Of a stretch of DNA of 12,229 bases, positions 6,799-12,229 are shown in pieces. Made by a program: the position numbers and the translations under genes. A model generated the notes under the pieces. The model was not told where the DNA came from. It did no database searches and saw nothing but the letters and a program-made list of their open reading frames with translations. This stretch comes from an uncultured Methanomethylovorans sp. (GTDB lineage: Archaea; Halobacteriota; Methanosarcinia; Methanosarcinales; Methanosarcinaceae): assembly GCA_937968035.1 (NCBI GenBank), contig CALBTS010000764.1, positions 1 through 12,229 on the forward strand, given 5' to 3'. The number at the start of each line of letters is the position of its first letter. Within the stretch, counting starts at the first letter, position 1.

Positions 6799-8981
6799 AA
6801 TATCAGTGGCATAAGGAACACATCACCACCAATGCTCAGGCCAAGTGGATGGCATACCGGTATCTGGAAGAACATGGAACGGAAACCCTGCTGGACACAG
6901 AGACGACTGGCCTGCATATCATGCGGGACAAACCGTTCCTGGTTCAGTGGGGTTACTTCAATCATCTCAAAAAACAAGGCTATGCTTATTGCGTAGACAT
7001 TGAAAAGCAGCCTAAGCTGGCTGACCAGGTCATTAAGTTCTGGCTGAAGATGTCTGCCCAGGCAGAGTGCCTGGTTATCCACAATGCCAAATTTGATCTG
7101 CATATGCTGCGGAACGGCGGCTACGAATACCGGACAGAGAATGTTACAGATACCATGTTCTATATCCGGCATGCGTCAGATGCTATTCCGGAACGGTTCG
7201 GCGGTGTGCCGTTAGGACTGAAGCCCTATGCTGCCAGGTATATCGACCCTCGTGCCCGGCAACATGAAGCTGCGCTGAATGCAGAAAAGACAGCGATGGC
7301 TTCTAATTTTAATCGGGAACTTCTAAAGGTATACCTCAAGGGCCGCAAGATGAAGGAACTTAAACCTTTCTTTGACGACATTCTCAACGAGCCGGAAGAC
7401 CTGCCGGAAGCAGACCGCATCGCTTATTTCAAATGGCGGGAATGGCTGCCCCGCTGGTTGGACGGACGCTTCGACGTGCTGGTGGAAGCAGACAGCATCC
7501 CGTATAACCAGCTTCTCCGTGATCTGGTTGTCCGTTATGCGCTGGATGACATCGTCTGGATGGGCGAAGTGCTGCTGGCTACCCGTCCAATCATTGACGT
7601 GCGTAAAACACAAAATGCTATTGACCTGGAGAACCGCATGATCCTGCCCTTCCTGGATATGGAGACTGTAGGATTTGCAGCAGACAAGGAGTATTTGAAT
7701 TATGCAAAGACCACACTTAAAAAATATATCCGAAGCCGCCGGCTGGATCTTGTCACCCTTGCCGGAACGCCAGTCCGGTGTAACCAAAACGCAGAGATTC
7801 TCAGATTACTCCGGGATCATTTCGGTATCCCTTGCCAAAGCACAGAAGCTGAAGAGCTTTCTCGTCTGGCGGGTACTCTCAAACATTCAGGAGAAAATCC
7901 TGCTGGAGCAAATTTTATCGACACTCTACAAGAACTGCGCACATTGGAGAAATGGTACAGTACATATCTTCTTCGATTCATCCGAAGTCTTTCTGGTGAG
8001 GATCGACTGTATACCCAGATCAATCAAGTGGGTACGGTATCTGGACGAGTTACGTCAGACTTCCAGCAATTTCCCAAAGACGCGATTGTATCGGCTGACG
8101 GACGGGAGCTCTTCCATCCTCGTCGGCTGGTACGAGTAAGCGGAGGAGAGTATGACGCATTGGTCTATCTGGATTACAGTCAGATTGAACTTCGGTTGCA
8201 GGCACTTTACACACTGCTGGTAGGTGAGGGTGATCTCAACCTTTGCCGGGCGTACATGCCATTCAAGTGTTATGATTCGCATGCCGTCAAGTTCAATCCT
8301 GAAAATCCGGAACATGTGGCCCGTTGGCAAGAGCCGTGGTATCTTGAAGAAGACCCGGCTAAACGCTGGGAACCGGTTGATGTCCACGGTGCCACAGCTC
8401 AGATTGCTTTTGATACCACCCCGGAAGCTGCAGATTATAAACATCTGCGTTCCCTGGGCAAGCGCATCAACTTCGCCAAGAACTACGGGGCCCAGTTTGG
8501 ACGTATCAAGGCCATGTTTCCGGAATTCACCGACGAACAGATCCGCAAGATCGACCAGGCATATTACCGTGCGTTTCCAGGTGTGCGTGATTATCACCGT
8601 TACTGTGAGAAAATCGCCATGCTGGAGCCTTGCGCTGAAAATCTGTTCGGGATAAAATATTATAATGTAAGCGGACATAACCTGATCAACATGCTGATCC
8701 AGGGTTCCGGCGCGTTCCTGCTCAAGCTGAAGATCCGGGAGATGTGGGAATACGCCCGGGATCACAAAATCAAGTCTCGGATGCAGATGACCATCCACGA
8801 TGAGAACAGCTGGGAAAAACACAAGGACGATCCTATGGAACTGTTCTACAAATACAAGAAGATTATGGAAACCTGGCCGGACACACTGGTCCCCATCGTA
8901 GCAGAAATGGAAATGACCATCACTTGCTGGGCAGAGAAGAAAGCAATCAAGAATCCTGAAGGAGGCGAAGCACATGGCTAA
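6795..8981 (+). CDS. Family A DNA polymerase with 3'-5' exonuclease
   Basis: A 728-residue replicative polymerase. The proofreading domain has Exo I LLDTETTGL (D34, E36), Exo II VIHNAKFDLHML (D101) and Exo III YALDD (Y248, D252). The polymerase domain has the TxxGR-type motif QVGTVSGRVTSDFQQFP (411-427), motif A LDYSQIELR (D460), motif B RSLGKRINFAKNYG (552-565) and motif C HDE (668-670). All catalytic acids are present, so it should be active. There is no 5'-nuclease domain, as usual for phage enzymes. The gap between Exo II and Exo III (about 150 residues) is long and contains a charged helical insert (about 150-235). The start overlaps the primase-helicase stop as ATGA, giving coupled production of replisome parts. 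Residues about 303-448 (thumb and the TVSGR motif) are encoded with atypical codons that match an embedded +1 frame. Confidence 0.96.
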   Translation: MKYQWHKEHITTNAQAKWMAYRYLEEHGTETLLDTETTGLHIMRDKPFLVQWGYFNHLKKQGYAYCVDIEKQPKLADQVIKFWLKMSAQAECLVIHNAKFDLHMLRNGGYEYRTENVTDTMFYIRHASDAIPERFGGVPLGLKPYAARYIDPRARQHEAALNAEKTAMASNFNRELLKVYLKGRKMKELKPFFDDILNEPEDLPEADRIAYFKWREWLPRWLDGRFDVLVEADSIPYNQLLRDLVVRYALDDIVWMGEVLLATRPIIDVRKTQNAIDLENRMILPFLDMETVGFAADKEYLNYAKTTLKKYIRSRRLDLVTLAGTPVRCNQNAEILRLLRDHFGIPCQSTEAEELSRLAGTLKHSGENPAGANFIDTLQELRTLEKWYSTYLLRFIRSLSGEDRLYTQINQVGTVSGRVTSDFQQFPKDAIVSADGRELFHPRRLVRVSGGEYDALVYLDYSQIELRLQALYTLLVGEGDLNLCRAYMPFKCYDSHAVKFNPENPEHVARWQEPWYLEEDPAKRWEPVDVHGATAQIAFDTTPEAADYKHLRSLGKRINFAKNYGAQFGRIKAMFPEFTDEQIRKIDQAYYRAFPGVRDYHRYCEKIAMLEPCAENLFGIKYYNVSGHNLINMLIQGSGAFLLKLKIREMWEYARDHKIKSRMQMTIHDENSWEKHKDDPMELFYKYKKIMETWPDTLVPIVAEMEMTITCWAEKKAIKNPEGGEAHG
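7686..7691 (+). promoter_or_regulatory. Shine-Dalgarno-like AAGGAG before embedded ORF at 7702
   Basis: AAGGAG lies 10 nt before ATG 7702. The spacing is slightly long but workable. It is formed by Lys-Glu codons of the polymerase gene. Confidence 0.45.
7702..8139 (+). CDS. Candidate overprinted gene inside DNA polymerase (+1 frame)
   Basis: A 145-codon frame in the +1 phase within the polymerase gene, from ATG 7702 to TAA 8137-8139. The product would be basic. It has a mixed alpha/beta look after residue 33: FSDYSGIISVSLAKAQKLKS, then a hydrophobic amphipathic helix (FLVWRVLSNIQEKILLEQIL), then strand-like TVHIFFDSSEVFLVRIDC and a C-terminal SSSILVGWYE. In the polymerase frame the same stretch uses CTG for only 5 of 19 Leu, against about 22 of 32 in the 300 codons before it (hand counts), and none of those five is followed by A, which would make TGA in the embedded frame. 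No family is recognised. It is weaker than the frame inside the primase-helicase, because its composition is closer to a chance frame (more Arg and Trp). Confidence 0.42.
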   Translation: MQRPHLKNISEAAGWILSPLPERQSGVTKTQRFSDYSGIISVSLAKAQKLKSFLVWRVLSNIQEKILLEQILSTLYKNCAHWRNGTVHIFFDSSEVFLVRIDCIPRSIKWVRYLDELRQTSSNFPKTRLYRLTDGSSSILVGWYE

Positions 8982-9201
8982 AGAAAAGATTCGTAAAAAG
9001 GTTCTGCATGTGTACATGACTGACGAAGAGTATGCTTTTCTTCAGCTGTGCGCAACCAAGTTGGGCTGCAGCATCGCTCAGACTATGCTGCACCTGGCTG
9101 ATTTTGAAAACCGCATGCAGGAATATCAAACCAATCAAAACACCCAGGTACTGGGCGGAATCAATTTCGCTCAGATGCCCGACAAGGAGGAGCCGTATTG
9201 A
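8974..9201 (+). CDS. Small ribbon-helix-helix-like protein
   Basis: A 75-residue protein starting at ATG 8974, 8 nt after GGAGG (8961-8965) and overlapping the polymerase 3' end by 8 nt. The basic start (MAKEKIRKK), a short strand (VLHVYMT), then two helices (DEEYAFLQLCATKLGCSI and AQTMLHLADFENRMQEYQ) fit the ribbon-helix-helix plan of small phage DNA-binding proteins. The last 20 residues look unstructured. It could regulate the operon or assist the neighbouring resolvase; neither can be shown here. The stop overlaps the next start (TTGA). Confidence 0.75.
   Translation: MAKEKIRKKVLHVYMTDEEYAFLQLCATKLGCSIAQTMLHLADFENRMQEYQTNQNTQVLGGINFAQMPDKEEPY
9184..9190 (+). promoter_or_regulatory. Ribosome-binding site AAGGAGG supporting a TTG start
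   Basis: AAGGAGG ends 7 nt before TTG 9198. This makes the TTG, which overlaps the previous stop, the best start for the resolvase. It retains the first beta strand with the catalytic Asp. Confidence 0.8.
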
Positions 9202-9716
9202 AATACAATTACATTCTCGGCCTCGATCCTTCCGGTGCGTTTGAAGAAGGCAAAGGCACCTCAGGATGGGTGCTGCTTAATGCACTGGAAAATAAAGTTG
9301 TTCATAAGAATTCAATTCACGCCACAGAATATCCCTGTGACACCGCCTACTGGGGCAGCCACGTTCGGCTGCTGGAGTCGCTGAACCAAAAGTATGGTAT
9401 GCACGGCATGAGCATCGTCATGGAAGATTATCTGCTTTATGCCGACAAGGCGCAGTCTCAGGTCAATTCTCGCTTTGAAACCAGCCAGCTGATTGGCATC
9501 CTCAAGATGACCTGCGACAAGTATGAGCTGCCGTTGTTCATCCAAACCGCCAGCGAAGTCAAGCGGCGCTGGGATAACAAAGTGCTTCTGAAAAAAGGTA
9601 TCATCCGCCCGCATGGACGGGGGTTCGCCCTGGTCGATCCGTTCATGCCGATCAACCGTCATGAGCTGGATGCGCTTCGCCATGCGCTGCATCTCAGCTA
9701 CTTCTACAACAAGTGA
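9198..9716 (+). CDS. RuvC-like Holliday-junction resolvase (phage type)
   Basis: A 172-residue RNase H-fold nuclease. Strand 1 carries LGLDPSG (D10), the middle acid sits in IVMEDY (E76), and the C-terminal acidic motif is NRHELDALRHALHLSYF (E156, D158). This arrangement matches RuvC-family resolvases, including phage versions. It would cut four-way junctions made by replication or recombination, clearing branched DNA before packaging. The insert SSxxG-type loop (residues 80-100, AQSQVNSRFETSQLIG) resembles the region after the second acid in RuvC. It begins with TTG overlapping the preceding stop, and its own stop precedes the nuclease gene by 7 nt. Confidence 0.85.
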   Translation: MKYNYILGLDPSGAFEEGKGTSGWVLLNALENKVVHKNSIHATEYPCDTAYWGSHVRLLESLNQKYGMHGMSIVMEDYLLYADKAQSQVNSRFETSQLIGILKMTCDKYELPLFIQTASEVKRRWDNKVLLKKGIIRPHGRGFALVDPFMPINRHELDALRHALHLSYFYNK

Positions 9717-9723
9717 GGTTATC

Positions 9724-10467
9724 ATGCAAGTATTAGAACTCGAAGATCTATTCAAGAAACAGATTCTCAAAACCTGCGACGCAGATCAGGAAGACACCAT
9801 GACCCTGACTCCCGAGCAGTTTGCCATGATGCGGCGCAATGGCTTAGGCGCTTCCGACATGTCGGCAGTGCTGGGCACAATGGATAAGTTCCGCACCCGT
9901 GACGACGTGCTGCAAAACAAACTGCAGACCACCTGGACCCAGGAAGAACAGGACATCGGTGAAAAAGTTAATGTCCGCAAAGGTGTTGACCTGGAACCGC
10001 TGATCCTGCGCAAGGCCAGTGAACAACTGAAGTTGGAAATTATTAAGCCGACCACCATGTATCGGCATAAAGATTTCCCCTGGCTGACCGTCAACTTCGA
10101 CGGCATTGCCCAGGTGAACGGCGTTTGTATTCCCATCGAAGCCAAGTTCACTTCGACCTACGCAGACAAGTATTGGAACTATGCTCCGGATAAAGGGCCG
10201 TGGATCAGGCCGCCCCATCAGGATATCCTGGACTACATCAAGTCCTCGGCCACCTGTTATGGCGTTCCGCCCTACTACCTGGTGCAAATCCAGGTGCAGA
10301 TGCTGGCACTGAACGCACCCTTCGGACATCTCGTTTCTCTCAGGGACAAAGACTGGACAGCGTATACTTTCAAAATCGACAAGGACCAGCGGATTCAGGA
10401 TCAGATTCTGATGGAAGGCCACAAGCTGTGGCAGCAGATCGAGAAGCTGCGGGGCCTGATCAGGTGA
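9724..10467 (+). CDS. YqaJ-like/lambda-exonuclease-type recombination nuclease
   Basis: A 247-residue PD-(D/E)xK nuclease. Seen motifs are the N-terminal RRNGLGASDMSAVLG (37-51), an acidic GVDLEP (87-92), the catalytic Asp in WLTVNFDGI (D126), ExK as PIEAKF (E139, K141), and YYLVQIQVQMLAL, the Q-rich helix typical of YqaJ and lambda exonuclease. Family members resect one strand of linear dsDNA to leave ssDNA for an annealing protein; the Sak4-like ATPase and SSB-like protein upstream are the natural partners. ATG 9724 follows a weak TGAGG site (9714-9718). A longer in-frame reading from 9613 lies inside the resolvase gene and is not likely. The stop overlaps the next GTG (GTGA). Confidence 0.88.
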   Translation: MQVLELEDLFKKQILKTCDADQEDTMTLTPEQFAMMRRNGLGASDMSAVLGTMDKFRTRDDVLQNKLQTTWTQEEQDIGEKVNVRKGVDLEPLILRKASEQLKLEIIKPTTMYRHKDFPWLTVNFDGIAQVNGVCIPIEAKFTSTYADKYWNYAPDKGPWIRPPHQDILDYIKSSATCYGVPPYYLVQIQVQMLALNAPFGHLVSLRDKDWTAYTFKIDKDQRIQDQILMEGHKLWQQIEKLRGLIR

Positions 10468-10700
10468 AAGCCGTACTGCAGAAATTGTGCGGCAAGATCG
10501 TCAAGATCTATCTGCGCAACGAACAGAACTTCTCAGCCAGGATCATGAATGTCGCTGAAGATGTGGTCTATGTCCAGTCCCAATGGGCCGATATCTACAT
10601 CCGGATTGATGAAATCATCGCTGTGTCTTTGTCCATAGATACGCCGCTTGCAAACGCTCCTACGAAGAACATGTACCATCCCAAGAACAAGCACTGCTAA
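10464..10700 (+). CDS. Sm/LSm-fold-like small protein, unknown function
   Basis: A 78-residue protein starting at GTG 10464 in a GTGA overlap with the nuclease gene. Residues 9-56 read CGKIVKIYLRNEQNFSARIM, then NVAEDVVYVQSQWADIYIRI and DEIIAVSL. That is a run of five short strands with a Gly at strand 1, 'I.L.N...F.A.I..V' and a final 'IYIRIDEIIAV' that resembles the Sm1/Sm2 pattern of LSm and Hfq-type proteins. The C-terminal 20 residues look disordered and end in a basic HPKNKHC. An RNA-binding or ring-forming role would be inference; another small beta barrel is equally possible. The last gene of the + strand block, its TAA overlaps the stop of the convergent - strand gene. Confidence 0.7.
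   Translation: MKAVLQKLCGKIVKIYLRNEQNFSARIMNVAEDVVYVQSQWADIYIRIDEIIAVSLSIDTPLANAPTKNMYHPKNKHC
10697..10700. other. Convergent stop-codon overlap
   Basis: The four bases CTAA hold the + strand TAA (10698-10700) and the - strand TAG (complement of 10697-10699). No hairpin followed by a T-run is visible on either strand nearby, so there is no room for a terminator between the two transcription units. Confidence 0.9.
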
Positions 10701-12178
10701 CGCAGGTTGCTCCAACTGGATTTCAGCTTGGTGGCCAGATTCGCTGCGGTGACCGGGATCAACCGGTTGTTGAAACGGATCTGGCCGCTGCCTGTATAGA
10801 GCCTGCGCACCAGCGCCGGTTTAACCGAAGTCATGATCCGGTTAGCGGTCGGCATACGGAATTGCGTATTCCTGACCGAAGCCAGTATCCGGGCTCCTGC
10901 ATAGAGATCCATACGCGGCGGATACATTGACCGGGCATAAGCCTTGGAGACGTAAAGTTTCCTGGGCTTTTTTTGGTAAGTACGTTTCGGTTTCTTCGGG
11001 GCGTAGTACCGCTGTGCATAGAGCTTACGCGGTTTGGAACTGTATACCTGACGCAGATATACTTCTGCCTGGTACTGTAGTTTTCCTTCGACAGCAAATG
11101 CACCCTTACCTAAATGCTCCTGATATTTCTCCCGGCCATGCGTCATGTACACCATATCGCTTCCGGGATAGGCAAAGTAATAATTGCGCTGGACCGCACC
11201 GAACATGGACGGCAGCGACATCGGCAGATACTTGCCGGTACGCTCATAGATCTGCTGGATGGAGCCGTAATCCCACGGTTCATCTTCCGGTGCCCACCAG
11301 CCTTTCTGAATCATCGGCCCGAGCAGCGGCAGATTGGTGGCCAGGGTCTTTGCCCAGTTGATTCCATGTGCGTCTTTCTCCATGATCCCTGCCATCTTGA
11401 GCAGTTCTTCGCCAGGTATGCGGACATAAGGCGTAACCCGGGTATAGAATTCGTTCGGGTCAACCAGAGCACGGATAGCATCCAGCGCAGAAGGGTTCAG
11501 TTTCAATGTGAGGTTGTCGTTAAAGACCACGTTGCCCGCCAGGATGTTGTACTGCAGGCTGCGGTTCTCATTGATTTCCCGATGCGAGTATTCGTCCCGG
11601 TTCCAGATCGGGCGTGCCATGTCCGCCATGATTCCAGCAACCCAGGGCTGACGATCCAGAACATCAATCCAGTAGGCGGTATTGTTGACAAAGAACGAAG
11701 CAAATGGAATGACATACTCTGCGTACATCATCCATTTTGGTTTCATGCTGTAGTCAAAATGTGTGCGCAGGATTTTGTCCATTGCTTCATCGACTGTCGA
11801 ACCGTTCATCAGCTCCCAGGTATAAGCGGACAGACGGACAGTCTGCTCGATGAAACTGTTCGCATCCATGATATATTTGAACGGCATGAACTTGGCTGCT
11901 TTGCCCTGTAGGAGCTCGTGCATTAGATCAAACTCCTTAGGCAGCTTGAGCAGTTCCCGGTAATGCTTGTTTTTTGCCAGCATGGTCTGCACCTGCGCTG
12001 TAGTCAGGCCGGCTGACGGGCCATGCTCCAGGAAATTGTGAATCAACTGGAATACTTCCTTGGAGATGGGCCGGTTTGGTTTTGTGATATACATCCGGTC
12101 CAGTGTGCGCAGAGAAAAGAAATCAGATTTCTCTTTGACAACGTCGTCAGTATAGTTCAGCATTTCCTTATAGATTTC
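10697..12178 (-). CDS. Large phage protein, 3' part (polyvalent/internal virion-like), truncated by contig end
   Basis: About 494 codons on the - strand. The frame is open into the right-hand adapter, and the first ATG (12163) has 5 in-frame codons before it in real sequence, so the gene is probably 5'-truncated. Numbering from that ATG, residues 133-170 (RTHFDYSMKPKWMMYAEYVI then PFASFFVNNTAYWID) resemble the conserved core of large phage 'polyvalent' proteins (LPD38-like: FDY..., a PF-aromatic stretch and an N-rich turn). This is family recall, not a search. The C-terminus (about 375-455) is basic and Tyr-rich, with KPRKLY occurring twice (377-382 and 399-404). Such proteins are often carried in the capsid and ejected with DNA. 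It runs opposite to the replication block, which fits a separate late structural unit. Several hydrophobic stretches look amphipathic rather than membrane spanning. Confidence 0.75.
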   Translation of the reverse strand, partial: EIYKEMLNYTDDVVKEKSDFFSLRTLDRMYITKPNRPISKEVFQLIHNFLEHGPSAGLTTAQVQTMLAKNKHYRELLKLPKEFDLMHELLQGKAAKFMPFKYIMDANSFIEQTVRLSAYTWELMNGSTVDEAMDKILRTHFDYSMKPKWMMYAEYVIPFASFFVNNTAYWIDVLDRQPWVAGIMADMARPIWNRDEYSHREINENRSLQYNILAGNVVFNDNLTLKLNPSALDAIRALVDPNEFYTRVTPYVRIPGEELLKMAGIMEKDAHGINWAKTLATNLPLLGPMIQKGWWAPEDEPWDYGSIQQIYERTGKYLPMSLPSMFGAVQRNYYFAYPGSDMVYMTHGREKYQEHLGKGAFAVEGKLQYQAEVYLRQVYSSKPRKLYAQRYYAPKKPKRTYQKKPRKLYVSKAYARSMYPPRMDLYAGARILASVRNTQFRMPTANRIMTSVKPALVRRLYTGSGQIRFNNRLIPVTAANLATKLKSSWSNLR

Positions 12179-12229
12179 AGATCGGAAGAGCGTCGTGTAG
12201 GGAAAGAGTGTAGATTTCGGTGGTAGCCG
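12179..12229 (-). other. Illumina TruSeq read-1 adapter (right end artefact)
   Basis: Starting with AGATCGGAAGAGCGTCG, this is the reverse complement of the left-end adapter, extended a few bases further into P5 and with two apparent mismatches (T for C at 12214, A for C near 12224). Together with the left end it forms an artificial terminal inverted repeat. Confidence 0.97.

Noticed and set aside
8224..8655. +1 frame inside the polymerase palm
   Set aside because: Shadow-like composition and ordinary parent codon use; no ribosome-binding site.
8055..9017. 320-codon open frame antisense to the DNA polymerase
   Set aside because: It lies entirely opposite conserved polymerase motifs A, B and C, has shadow-like composition (many His, Phe, Val, Asp) and no convincing ribosome-binding site; codon bias of the sense gene explains it.
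10200..10463. Upstream extension of the Sm-like gene
   Set aside because: The added residues are Gly/Ala/Arg/Gln-rich and fully inside the nuclease gene; GTG 10464 with GTGA overlap gives a compact, folded-looking protein.
11114..11911. 265-codon + strand frame opposite the large - strand gene
   Set aside because: Antisense shadow rich in His, Arg, Asp and Gln, without a start site; the - strand frame is longer, ordered and extends to the contig end.
46..12178. tRNA genes, CRISPR arrays, insertion sequences, attachment sites
   Set aside because: No cloverleaf-like stretch, spaced direct repeats, transposase or integrase motif was found on reading both strands; the region is almost fully coding.
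12023..12226. + strand frame at the right end
   Set aside because: Its last third is translated Illumina adapter and the rest is antisense to the truncated - strand gene.
1..12229. Terminal inverted repeats as phage genome ends
   Set aside because: The repeats are Illumina adapters.

Overview
The window looks like a contig from a tailed double-stranded DNA phage (or a closely related prophage), probably from a sequencing library made from environmental or gut viral DNA. Both ends carry the same Illumina TruSeq read-1 adapter in inverted orientation (about 1-45 and 12179-12229). Real sequence therefore runs from about 46 to 12178, and the first and last genes may be cut. No bacterial housekeeping gene, rRNA or tRNA was seen. 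Genes are packed with 1-8 nt gaps or 4-26 nt overlaps, Shine-Dalgarno sites are strong (AGGAGG, AAGGAG, GGGGAGG), and GTG and TTG starts occur. This pattern fits a phage of a low-to-medium GC Gram-positive-type or Negativicutes-type host, but the host is inference only.

Layout. From 49 to 10700 everything lies on the + strand as one apparent replication/recombination operon: a helix-turn-helix protein (49-456), a small putative DNA-binding protein (453-860), an SNF2-type helicase (869-2263), a Sak4-like RecA-fold ATPase (2238-3191), a coiled-coil protein (3202-3453), a probable ssDNA-binding protein with an acidic tail (3455-4024), a primase-helicase with a zinc finger, a TOPRIM domain and an MCM-like AAA+ motor (4024-6798), a family A DNA polymerase with 3'-5' exonuclease (6795-8981), a small RHH-like protein (8974-9201), a RuvC-like resolvase (9198-9716), a YqaJ/lambda-exonuclease-like nuclease (9724-10467) and an Sm-fold-like small protein (10464-10700). 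From 10697 to the right end, the - strand holds the 3' part of a large protein, probably a virion or ejected ('polyvalent') protein with a basic, tyrosine-rich tail. It converges on the replication operon with a 4-nt overlap of stop codons.

How the genes work together. Primase-helicase, polymerase and SSB make a self-sufficient replisome. Sak4-like annealing ATPase, YqaJ nuclease, SNF2 helicase and RuvC-like resolvase make a recombination and genome-processing set.

Most interesting signals. Two long open reading frames, both in the +1 frame, are embedded inside the primase-helicase (5807-6292, 161 codons) and the polymerase (7702-8139, 145 codons). In both stretches the host gene's codon use changes: CTG leucine nearly disappears, and in the first one GGA takes 12 of 13 glycines. 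The change begins and ends with the embedded frame, and each frame is preceded by a purine-rich Shine-Dalgarno-like site. This is what overprinted genes should look like. The fusion of a TOPRIM primase to an MCM-like (rather than RecA/DnaB-like) helicase is the second unusual feature. No promoter or terminator could be identified with confidence, and no + strand gap of 300 nt or more exists.
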